DNA of 64,000 bases from CAZBLK01 sp964492715 (GTDB lineage: Bacteria; Bacillota; Clostridia; Lachnospirales; WRBF01). The stretch lies in assembly GCA_964492715.1 (NCBI GenBank), contig CAZBLK010000004.1, positions 1-64,000 on the forward strand. Direction: 5' to 3'. The position numbers were made by a program, and so were the translations under genes. The notes beneath the pieces were generated by a model. The model was not told the DNA's origin. It saw only the letters and a list, made by a program, of their open reading frames with translations, and searched no databases. Below, in pieces: positions 35,509 through 42,260 of the stretch. The stretch's first letter is position 1; each line of letters opens with the position of its first letter.

Positions 35509-35539
35509 GGGCAAGGATGCCCGCCTAATCTCAAGGAGG
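35509..35539 (+). promoter_or_regulatory. CsrA-type binding site pair in the flagellin leader
   Basis: GGGC at 35509-35512 and GCCC at 35519-35522 form a 4-bp stem presenting AAGGAT in a six-base loop, the classical CsrA target shape. A second CAAGGA overlaps the Shine-Dalgarno AAGGAGG (35533-35539) 10 bases upstream of the start. The layout mirrors the two CsrA sites of the Bacillus hag leader, where FliW relieves repression. csrA and fliW are not in this window. Confidence 0.6.
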
Positions 35540-35547
35540 AAAAACAC

Positions 35548-37092
35548 ATGAGTAATATGGTTATTAACACAAACGTTCTCGCTCTTAACAGCCACCGTGC
35601 ATTAAAAGGCGTTGGCGGTACTCAAGCTAAGGCTTCTGAAAGACTTTCTAGCGGTCTTCGCATCAACCGTGCGGCTGACGACGCTGCTGGCTTGGCTATT
35701 TCTGAAAAAATGCGCAGCCAAATCCGTGGTCTTGACCAAGCTTCAAGAAACTCTCAAGACGGCATTAGCTTAATTCAAACTGCTGAAGGTGCTTTGCAAG
35801 AAACTGAAAACATGCTTCAACGTATGCGTGAGCTTACTGTTCAAGCTTCAAATGACACTCTTGAACCAGAAGATAGAGACAAAATCGCTCTTGAGCTTAA
35901 CCAGCTTTCAGACGAAATTGACAAGACTGCTGAAAAGACAGAGTTCAACAAGAAGAAGCTTATCGATGGTAGCTGGTCTTCTCAATCACTTTACTTCCAA
36001 ACTGGTGCTAACGCTGGCCAAGGCCTTACAATTAACATTGGTGCTATGGATGCTAAAACTCTTGGCGTTACAAAGGCTTCAATTGGCGGTGTTGTAGGCA
36101 ATGCTGGTGCTGGTGCTGCTGCTGGCACTACAATTACTGCTGGTAATGCTATCTTTACTGCTGCTGGTGCTGCTGCTAGTACAATTGACTTTGCTTTGTC
36201 TACAACTGCTTCTGTTAATGCTGGAAACTACATCATCAGCGACAAATCTAGGTTTGAAATCTCTGAAGATGGCAAAGTTACTCTTTTTGGTTTTGATGGT
36301 CATGAAAATGGTTCAGTTATCGACATGAAGACGTTAAAATCTGGCTTCACACTAGAAGCTGATAATGGTTCTACTCTTGCATTTGCCCCTTCTGCTTTAG
36401 GTAATGGGTCTCCAGGTGAATTAACATACACTGCTAGTGCTACTGCAGGTAATGCAATCACTGCTGACCCTGGTTCAGTAGGAGCAACACAAGTTTTATC
36501 AACTAGCGGTGATAATGTTCTTGTTATTACAGGCGGTAGCAAATCTGACGGTACTTATGATAAGGCAAATTCAACTTATAAATTTAGTGGTTCATCTACA
36601 GTTTATGCCTTAGATATAAGCGGAAAAGCAATTACTCTTCAAAAGGGTAAGGAATATACTACTGCTGAACTTAAAGATTTATATGGCGGAGCTGCTCCAA
36701 CTACTATGCAATTTACTGTTGACGGCAAGCAATATGAAATTACTTTTGGCACTTCGCTTGTATCTGCTGGTGCATCCGCTGTTGTAAAAGGCTCTGCTTC
36801 AGGTTCTGGCGCATCAATTTCAAAGCTTACTGACACTATCGACGCAGCTATTGAAAAAGTTTCTGCACAACGTGCAAACCTTGGTGCATACCAAAACAGA
36901 CTTGAGCACACAATTAAGAACCTTGACGTAGCATCAGAAAACTTGTCAGCTTCTGAGTCTCGTATCCGTGACACAGACATGGCTAAAGAAATGATGACTA
37001 TGACAAAGAGCAGCGTTCTTTCACAAGCTGCTATGTCAATGCTTGCACAAGCAAACCAAGGACCACAAAACTTGTTGCAATTGTTGAGATAA
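35548..37092 (+). CDS. Flagellin
   Basis: Flagellin is the filament subunit exported by the flagellar type III system. The 514-residue protein has the conserved D0/D1 N-terminus (MSNMVINTNVLALNSHRALK, then LSSGLRINRAADDAAGLAISEKMR) and C-terminus (ISKLTDTIDAAIEKVSAQRANLGAYQNRLEHTIKNLD, ending LLQLLR). The surface domain of about 270 residues is Ala/Gly/Ser/Thr-rich (about 175-440) and should be the variable, exposed part. The frame opens 75 bases earlier, but AAGGAGG sits 8 bases before the ATG at 35548. Sigma-D promoter, 5' hairpins and a strong terminator show it is monocistronic. Cysteine is absent, as is common for secreted filament proteins. Confidence 0.97.
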   Translation: MSNMVINTNVLALNSHRALKGVGGTQAKASERLSSGLRINRAADDAAGLAISEKMRSQIRGLDQASRNSQDGISLIQTAEGALQETENMLQRMRELTVQASNDTLEPEDRDKIALELNQLSDEIDKTAEKTEFNKKKLIDGSWSSQSLYFQTGANAGQGLTINIGAMDAKTLGVTKASIGGVVGNAGAGAAAGTTITAGNAIFTAAGAAASTIDFALSTTASVNAGNYIISDKSRFEISEDGKVTLFGFDGHENGSVIDMKTLKSGFTLEADNGSTLAFAPSALGNGSPGELTYTASATAGNAITADPGSVGATQVLSTSGDNVLVITGGSKSDGTYDKANSTYKFSGSSTVYALDISGKAITLQKGKEYTTAELKDLYGGAAPTTMQFTVDGKQYEITFGTSLVSAGASAVVKGSASGSGASISKLTDTIDAAIEKVSAQRANLGAYQNRLEHTIKNLDVASENLSASESRIRDTDMAKEMMTMTKSSVLSQAAMSMLAQANQGPQNLLQLLR

Positions 37093-37129
37093 TTTGTCTT
37101 AAATTAACATACATACAAAAGATAGCTTT

Positions 37130-37160
37130 AAAGAGGTTGGGTTTTCCAACCTCTTTTTAT
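37130..37160 (+). terminator. Terminator of the flagellin gene
   Basis: The stem AAAGAGGTTGG / CCAACCTCTTT (11 bp) has the loop GTTTT and runs into TTTAT. It faces the metK terminator. Confidence 0.93.
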
Positions 37161-37171
37161 TTGATATTCTC

Positions 37172-37198
37172 AAAAAAAAAGGCGCTTTTGCAAGCGCC
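37172..37198 (-). terminator. Terminator of metK
   Basis: On the minus strand, the stem GGCGCTT / AAGCGCC with a GCAA tetraloop is followed by nine T. The distance from the metK stop is 16 bases. Confidence 0.93.
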
Positions 37199-37213
37199 CA
37201 AAACATACTCTTA

Positions 37214-38386
37214 TTAAATATACTTTTTAAGTTTTTCTACCATATCAAGCTTTTCCCAAGGTAAGTCAAGCTCGTTCCTGCCGAAATGTCCATAAGCCGC
37301 AACTTGCTTGTAAATTGGTCGCCTAAGGTTAAAGTGGCTGATAATTGCCGCTGGGCGCATATCAAACGTTTCTCTTATAGCTTCAACCAACTGCTCGTCT
37401 GAAATTCTGCCAGTGCCGTAAGTGTTTACAAGAATGGAAAGCGGCTGTGCAACGCCAATTGCATAAGCAACCTCAATTTCACATTTTTTTGCAAGCCCTG
37501 CTGCAACAATGTTTTTTGCAACGTACCTTGCCATATAAGCCGCTGAACGGTCAACCTTTGTTGGGTCTTTGCCCGAGAAACAGCCGCCGCCGTGCGAAGC
37601 ATACCCACCATAAGTATCAACAATTATTTTTCTTCCAGTAAGCCCACAGTCACCTTGCGGCCCACCAATTACAAAACGCCCTGTTGGGTTTACATAATAT
37701 TTTGTGTCTTGCGAAAGCAAGTGTTCTGGAATAACAGCCTTTATAACGTGTTCTATTATGTCTTTTTCAATTGTGTCGTGGTCTACGTCTGGGCTGTGCT
37801 GTGACGAAATAACAACATTTTTTACAGCTACTGGTAAGTCGTTCACATACTCCACCGTAACTTGCGACTTTCCGTCTGGGCGAAGGTAAGAAAGTGTTCC
37901 GTCCTTCCGAACTTCTGTCAACCTCTTTGTAAGCTTGTGTGCAAGATAAATTGGCATAGGCATAAGCTCGTCCGTTTCGTCACAAGCAAAGCCAAACATC
38001 ATGCCTTGGTCGCCTGCGCCTGTGTCATGTGCGTCCTCTGCACGCCCTTCTAGCGCATTGTCTACACCCATAGCAATGTCTGGCGACTGCCCTTTAAGCG
38101 AAACTATAACAGCGCACGTTTTGCCGTCAAAGCAAAACTCGGCGTTGTCATACCCAATTCCGCAAACCGTGTCACGCACAATTTGCTCAATGTCAACGTA
38201 ACAGCTTGTTGTAATTTCACCTGCAACCATTATAAGCCCAGTTGTCGCAATTGTTTCGCACGCAACACGAGCGGCAGGGTCATTTGCGACAATTGCGTCC
38301 AAAACGGCGTCCGAAATTTGGTCGCAAATTTTGTCTGGGTGTCCTTCTGTTACCGATTCTGATGTAAAAACTCTAATAGATGACAT
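37214..38386 (-). CDS. metK: S-adenosylmethionine synthetase
   Basis: MetK makes SAM from methionine and ATP. The 390-residue protein is full length. The N-terminal ESVTEGHPDKICDQISDAVLD, the GAGDQGMMFGFA methionine-site loop and the GGGCFSGKDPTKVDRSAAY P-loop-like motif are intact. The frame stays open for 48 codons upstream into the leader, but AGGAGG at 38395-38400 (plus-strand cctcct) fixes the ATG at 38386. The leader carries a SAM-I riboswitch with its own terminator and a long perfect hairpin repeat. The product therefore controls its own gene. Confidence 0.98.
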   Translation of the reverse strand: MSSIRVFTSESVTEGHPDKICDQISDAVLDAIVANDPAARVACETIATTGLIMVAGEITTSCYVDIEQIVRDTVCGIGYDNAEFCFDGKTCAVIVSLKGQSPDIAMGVDNALEGRAEDAHDTGAGDQGMMFGFACDETDELMPMPIYLAHKLTKRLTEVRKDGTLSYLRPDGKSQVTVEYVNDLPVAVKNVVISSQHSPDVDHDTIEKDIIEHVIKAVIPEHLLSQDTKYYVNPTGRFVIGGPQGDCGLTGRKIIVDTYGGYASHGGGCFSGKDPTKVDRSAAYMARYVAKNIVAAGLAKKCEIEVAYAIGVAQPLSILVNTYGTGRISDEQLVEAIRETFDMRPAAIISHFNLRRPIYKQVAAYGHFGRNELDLPWEKLDMVEKLKKYI

Positions 38387-38421
38387 ATTATTTTCCTCCT
38401 TATGAAAACATAAAAATACTA

Positions 38422-38501
38422 GGAATGTTGGGGGAGAGAACCTTTTTTCAAACGGCGAAAAAAGGTTCTCTCCCCCAAACCCCCTCTCTCCAAAAAAGCC
38501 G
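38422..38501 (-). repeat. Family D repeat, copy 2, with perfect 20-bp hairpin in the metK leader
   Basis: The arms at 38430-38449 and 38457-38476 are perfectly complementary over 20 bp, with a 7-base loop. The element is nearly identical to the reverse complement of 12329-12405. It lies between the riboswitch terminator and the metK ribosome site, so it would be transcribed in every full-length metK message. Confidence 0.75.
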
Positions 38502-38545
38502 ATTATAAAAGGCAATTGTAGATTCATCAATTACTTTAAAAAAAT

Positions 38546-38604
38546 GGGTCAAGGGGCAAGCCCCTTGCGGGGGGTTGGGGGCAGCGCCCCCAAGGTTTTA
38601 AGCC
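38546..38604 (-). repeat. Family E GC-rich repeat, copy 2
   Basis: It contains consecutive inverted GC stretches, AAGGGGC / GCCCCTT and TTGGGGGC / GCCCCCAA. On the minus strand it reads AAAACCTTGGGGGCGCTGCC and then CCCAACCCCCCGCAAGGGG. This resembles 23380-23421 and the CAAGGGG..CCCCTTGACTCC part of 50000-50076. Confidence 0.6.
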
Positions 38605-38626
38605 TTTATCGCTCAAAAAAAGGGTA

Positions 38627-38647
38627 CAAAAAAAGCCCTGACGGGCT
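38627..38647 (-). terminator. Riboswitch-controlled terminator upstream of metK
   Basis: The stem AGCCC / GGGCT with the loop GTCA is followed by seven T on the minus strand. It lies 17 bases past the end of the SAM-I aptamer. With SAM bound, the aptamer would leave this hairpin free to stop transcription before metK. Confidence 0.85.
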
Positions 38648-38663
38648 ATTTCCATTAAAATGC

Positions 38664-38759
38664 CTCATCTTTCCGCTTTAACACGGGGGAATTGGCACCG
38701 TGCATAAAAGCCGGTTGCCGGGTTTCGTAGGGCCCTGTCCCTCCACCTCTCTTGATAAG
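38664..38759 (-). ncRNA. SAM-I (S-box) riboswitch controlling metK
   Basis: On the minus strand the sequence begins CTTATCAAGAGAGGTGGAGG, continues with ACGAAACCCGGCAACCGG and ends with GCGGAAAGATGAG. These are the hallmark S-box segments in the correct order and spacing. The P1 pairing CTTATC / GATGAG closes the aptamer. It lies 38 bases past the flgJ-like stop, so either a local promoter or read-through from the flagellar operon feeds it. Confidence 0.95.
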
Positions 38760-38799
38760 TTTAAAGTTGTCTGTTTAAAAAAACTAACCCTCGCCCAGC

Positions 38800-39162
38800 C
38801 TACTCCTCGCTTGGCATGTTCATTGAAAGCTGCTTGTACATAAAATTAGCAAGCCCAAGCCCTCCAGCTTTAGCCGAGTTTTTGGACACTTCTTCGTCCA
38901 GCATTTCCTCAAAAATCTTTTCAGTGCTGCTCTTAGGCAAAATACCGCCGCTTGTGTCTACAGTTTTGCGCATTTCCTTATACATCATTTGTATAAAGTA
39001 TGACTCAAAGTTAACACATGCGTCCATCAATTCCTTTTTTTTGCCTTCGCTTGCCGCCTTTTCAAGCTGCAATTGAAAATTGTCTGTTTTAGAAATTTCG
39101 TCGTTAAGCTGGGTTCTAGCTTGCGTTATATATCCATCAGAGACTACTGAGCCAATGTTCAT
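38800..39162 (-). CDS. FlgJ-like rod-binding protein (no muramidase domain)
   Basis: This 120-residue protein corresponds to the N-terminal rod-binding half of FlgJ, which helps assemble the flagellar rod. The core DACVNFESYFIQMMYKEMRKTVDTSGGI is typical, with ILPKSSTEKIFEEMLDEEVSK following. The C-terminal peptidoglycan hydrolase domain of proteobacterial FlgJ is absent, as is usual in Firmicutes. It is the last gene of the mbl-flgF-flgG-flgJ unit, 32 bases after flgG. Wall opening for the rod must come from another enzyme. Confidence 0.9.
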   Translation of the reverse strand: MNIGSVVSDGYITQARTQLNDEISKTDNFQLQLEKAASEGKKKELMDACVNFESYFIQMMYKEMRKTVDTSGGILPKSSTEKIFEEMLDEEVSKNSAKAGGLGLANFMYKQLSMNMPSEE

Positions 39163-39194
39163 TAAAAAGCCCTCCCCTTCCTAAAAAGAAGCAA

Positions 39195-40016
39195 CTATCC
39201 ACGCTTCAAGTTGTTAGCAAGCCCAAGCATATCATCAGAACTTTGGATAGCTTTTGAGTTAAGCTCGTAAGCACGCTGTGCAACAATAAGGTCTACCATT
39301 TCCTGCGCAACTTGAACGTTTGAAAGCTCTATGGTTCCTTGCACTACGTTACTTCTAGTTGCAACTTCCCCTTCACTTTCCTTAATAGGCGCACCAGAAG
39401 CAGGCGTTGAAGCTAAAAGGTTGCTGCCAACAGCCATAAGTCCTTGGTCATTTGTAAACTGAACAATGTCAAATTGCATTCCAAGGTCTATAATTTCGTT
39501 GCCAGTTGTTACATACCCAATTTCACCAATTTCAGAAACGGTAATGTCTGCAACTTTAACAATGTCAGGAATTGCAATAGGTTGGTCGTCAACACCCAAA
39601 ACTTGATACCCCTCAGAAGTAACAAGCTGATATTCACCATCGCCGAGGCTAACTTTAAATGTACCGTCTTTTGTGTAGCCAACTTCACCGTTTGGCATTT
39701 GTACAGCAAAAAAGCCTGGGCCTTCAAGCGCAAAGTCAAGCTTGTGTGCCGTGTTGCTTAAATTACCAATTGTAAACATTCTGCTTACAGCAATAGGCTT
39801 TACACCATGCCCAACTTGCAGGTTTACAGGCCTGCCAGCAGGGTTTGCTGCGTCAAGGTCGGCACGCTTCATTGTTTCATACAAAAGCGACTTAAATTCC
39901 AAACGTTCCTTTTTATATCCAGCGGTGTTTACGTTGGCAAGGTTGTTTGAAATTGTGTCAACGTTCATTTGCTGACCAATCATGCCCGAAGCCGCCGTCC
40001 ATAATGACCTAATCAT
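39195..40016 (-). CDS. flgG: Flagellar basal-body rod protein FlgG (FlhP-like)
   Basis: FlgG forms the distal rod of the flagellum. The 273-residue protein has the rod/hook family N-terminus (MIRSLWTAASGMIGQQMNVDTISNNLANVNTAGYK). The beta-rich middle carries GFFAVQMPNGEVGYTKDG, and the conserved C-terminal helix SNVQVAQEMVDLIVAQRAYELNSKAIQSSDDMLGLANNLK is present. It is a length typical of FlgG (about 260). In Bacillus the equivalent gene next to mbl is flhP. It has no signal peptide, as expected for type III export. Confidence 0.93.
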   Translation of the reverse strand: MIRSLWTAASGMIGQQMNVDTISNNLANVNTAGYKKERLEFKSLLYETMKRADLDAANPAGRPVNLQVGHGVKPIAVSRMFTIGNLSNTAHKLDFALEGPGFFAVQMPNGEVGYTKDGTFKVSLGDGEYQLVTSEGYQVLGVDDQPIAIPDIVKVADITVSEIGEIGYVTTGNEIIDLGMQFDIVQFTNDQGLMAVGSNLLASTPASGAPIKESEGEVATRSNVVQGTIELSNVQVAQEMVDLIVAQRAYELNSKAIQSSDDMLGLANNLKRG

Positions 40017-40035
40017 AGTTTGTTACCCCCTAAAA

Positions 40036-40806
40036 TTATTTCCTGCCAATTTCGTTTACAGCTTTTGCTAAAATTGTGTCGTGTATAGTAACCATGCGCT
40101 GGTTCGCTTCATAAGTTCTTGAAACATTAATTATGTCAACCATTTCTTTAACAGAATTTATGTTTGAATTTTCTAAAGCACCCTGTGTAAGCAAGCCGAC
40201 AAACTGCTTTTCTGTCGAGCCTTCTGTTGTGTTGTAAAGGTTTGAACCATGCTTTCTAAGCGTGTGCGTGTCCTCAAAGTCTGTCAGCCTAAGTTTGTCA
40301 ACAAATGTGTCGCCAACGTAAACTTCGCCACCATTATGAATTGAAACAAAGCCGTCAGGCAAAACAAGAGGGCCGTTTTCGCCCATTACAGCGTACCCGT
40401 CCTTTGTTCTAAGAGTGCCTTCAGCGTCAAGCGTAAAAGCACCGTCACGAGTGTACCTTAAAACTTGTTCGCCGTTTGCATTAGTGTCAGAAACTACAAA
40501 GAAACCGCTTCCAGAAATTGCAACGTCAAGCGGAGCATCAGTCATTTTAAAAGAGCCGTTTTCAAAATTTGTGTAAATGTCGTCAATAAAAAGCCCTTGC
40601 GACAACTTTCCAACCCTTGACGTAGGCTTCCCTACCTCTGTGCTGTCGTTTAAGCGGTGCATAAGCTCCTCTGTGAACGACCTTGTAACAACTGTATCTT
40701 TTTTAAATGCGTTTGTGTTTACGTTTGCAATATTGTTGGAAACAACGTCAAGCTTGCTCATTTGAGTTGTCATACCCAAAGCCGAGATGTATAACCCTTT
40801 AATCAT
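40036..40806 (-). CDS. Flagellar basal-body rod protein FlgF/FlhO-like
   Basis: This 256-residue rod protein has the family N-terminus MIKGLYISALGMTTQMSKLDVVSNNIANVNTNAFK and C-terminus SNINSVKEMVDIINVSRTYEANQRMVTIHDTILAKAVNEIG. The middle contains SGSGFFVVSDTNANGEQVLRYTRDG. The ATG overlaps the mbl stop (ATGA), with GGAGGAGC just upstream, so translation is coupled to mbl. It corresponds to flhO in Bacillus. The exact split between FlgF and FlgG roles is uncertain because both belong to the same family. With flgG it makes the proximal and distal rod. Confidence 0.9.
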   Translation of the reverse strand: MIKGLYISALGMTTQMSKLDVVSNNIANVNTNAFKKDTVVTRSFTEELMHRLNDSTEVGKPTSRVGKLSQGLFIDDIYTNFENGSFKMTDAPLDVAISGSGFFVVSDTNANGEQVLRYTRDGAFTLDAEGTLRTKDGYAVMGENGPLVLPDGFVSIHNGGEVYVGDTFVDKLRLTDFEDTHTLRKHGSNLYNTTEGSTEKQFVGLLTQGALENSNINSVKEMVDIINVSRTYEANQRMVTIHDTILAKAVNEIGRK

Positions 40807-41843
40807 ATGCTCCTCCTATTGCTATTTCCTCTAGTTCGAGAAAAATCAACATGCCTGTTCATTGCAGCATATTCTATATATTTTCCAGTTCCAATTGCCA
40901 CACACGAAAGTGCGTCTTCGGCAATTATTGCATTAATCCCAATATTATCGCTTATTAGCTTGTCAAGCCCATAAAGCAAGCTTCCACCGCCTGTAAGAAC
41001 AAGCCCTCGCTCTGAAATATCCGCAACAAGTTCTGGCGGTGTTTTTTCAAGCACAAACCGAACGGTTTCAACGACGTTCTCCACAGGTTCAGAAAGTGCT
41101 TCACGCATTTCATCAGATGTAACCGTAATGTTGTTTGGAAGCCCTGTAACAAGGTTTCGCCCACGAACAACCATTGAAACAGGCATTGTTCGTGCATAAA
41201 CTGTGCCTATGTTAATTTTTAGTTCTTCGGCTGTTCGTTCGCCAATTAAAATGCTGTGTTTTTTCCTAATATATCTAATGATTGCTTCGTCAAAGTTGTT
41301 TCCTGCAATTTTAATTGACTCGCTGACAACAGTTCCCCCAAGCGAAATTACTGCTACGTCGGTTGTTCCACCGCCAATGTCAACCACCATACTTCCGCAA
41401 GCACGTGCAATGTCAATGCCTGCACCAATTGCGGCCGCTATAGGTTCTTCAATTGTAAAAACTTCCCTTACTCCAACTTGCCTTGTGGCGTCTTCAACCG
41501 CTCGGCATTCAACCTCGGTTGCCTTGCTTGGAACACAAATGCAAATGCGTGGCTTGCGCCGCATAAAGGAGTAACGCCCCAGTGCTCTGTTTACAAAATG
41601 CTTGAGCATTTTTTCTGTTATTTCAAAGTCTGAAATAACGCCCTCGCTAAGTGGGCGAATTGCAACGATGTTGCCTGGGGTACGCCCCAACATGCTTCTA
41701 GCTTCCTCACCCACAGCCAAAACCTCGTTGCTCGACTTGTTTACAGCAACAACGGACGGCTCTCTAAGGACAATCCCTCGCCCCTCTATGTAGACGAGAA
41801 CGTTGGCTGTACCCAAATCAATGCCAATGTCCGTACCAAACAT
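40803..41843 (-). CDS. mbl: Rod shape-determining actin homologue, Mbl/MreB family
   Basis: This 346-residue bacterial actin organises lateral wall synthesis at the membrane. Phosphate 1 motif GIDLGTANVLVYIEGRG and phosphate 2 motif VVDIGGGTTDVAVISLGG are intact, as is the adenosine motif VLTGGGSLLYGLDKLI. The symbol mbl is chosen over mreB because of the gene order mbl-flhO-flhP known from Bacillus and the absence of mreCD. AAAGGAG lies before the ATG. Downstream rod genes are coupled through ATGA, so wall shape and rod assembly genes share an mRNA. Confidence 0.92.
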   Translation of the reverse strand: MFGTDIGIDLGTANVLVYIEGRGIVLREPSVVAVNKSSNEVLAVGEEARSMLGRTPGNIVAIRPLSEGVISDFEITEKMLKHFVNRALGRYSFMRRKPRICICVPSKATEVECRAVEDATRQVGVREVFTIEEPIAAAIGAGIDIARACGSMVVDIGGGTTDVAVISLGGTVVSESIKIAGNNFDEAIIRYIRKKHSILIGERTAEELKINIGTVYARTMPVSMVVRGRNLVTGLPNNITVTSDEMREALSEPVENVVETVRFVLEKTPPELVADISERGLVLTGGGSLLYGLDKLISDNIGINAIIAEDALSCVAIGTGKYIEYAAMNRHVDFSRTRGNSNRRSI

Positions 41844-41997
41844 AAAATTACTCCTTTTACTATTATCGGCAAAACAAGAAAAAATATTTATACTTCTATA
41901 CGATTCCTTTAATATGTAAGTTTATTTTTACAAAATGTTCATTAAAATTAATTATACAACATTTGGCGTGTTTTAACAACTAGTTTTTTATTATCGT

Positions 41998-42036
41998 AAA
42001 AAAAGCCATAAGGCAGAACCGCCTTATAGCTTTTTA
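41998..42036 (-). terminator. Terminator of the AOR-MoaD operon
   Basis: The stem AGCTATAAGGC / GCCTTATGGCT has a 6-base loop and is flanked by T runs on both strands (TTTTTTT on the minus strand). It lies directly after the MoaD-like stop and may act in both directions. Confidence 0.9.
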
Positions 42037-42038
42037 CA

Positions 42039-42260
42039 TCACCCTCCTGCAACAGGAGGGAAAATAGCCAAAATATCATTATCTTTTACACCATCTGCAA
42101 ACTTTGCATGAAAGCCGTTTATTAAAAAAATTGCAACGTCCTTTTCGGAAATTGAAAGCTGTGCAAGCACGTCCGAGCATGTGGAAACATTTTCCGCACT
42201 CATAAACACAACTTTTCCACGCCCTTCACGAAAATACGCAAACAACCGAACCTCTATCAT
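42039..42260 (-). CDS. MoaD/ThiS-family sulfur carrier protein
   Basis: This 73-residue beta-grasp protein has the C-terminal Gly-Gly (IFPPVAGG) that is activated as a thiocarboxylate by MoeB/ThiF-type enzymes. The start is MIEVRLFAYFREGRGK, as in MoaD proteins that donate sulfur to molybdopterin. Its ATG overlaps the AOR stop (ATGA), so the two are coupled. The pairing suggests that this carrier helps supply the tungsten or molybdenum pterin cofactor of the oxidoreductase. The rest of the cofactor pathway is outside the window. Confidence 0.88.
   Translation of the reverse strand: MIEVRLFAYFREGRGKVVFMSAENVSTCSDVLAQLSISEKDVAIFLINGFHAKFADGVKDNDILAIFPPVAGG

Noticed and set aside
35473..35547. 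N-terminal 25-codon extension of flagellin
   Set aside because: The AAGGAGG site lies inside it, directly before the conserved MSNMVINTNV start, and the extension overlaps the CsrA hairpin.
38387..38530. 48-codon N-terminal extension of MetK
   Set aside because: It consists of the transcribed repeat and riboswitch leader. The ribosome site directly precedes the ATG at 38386.
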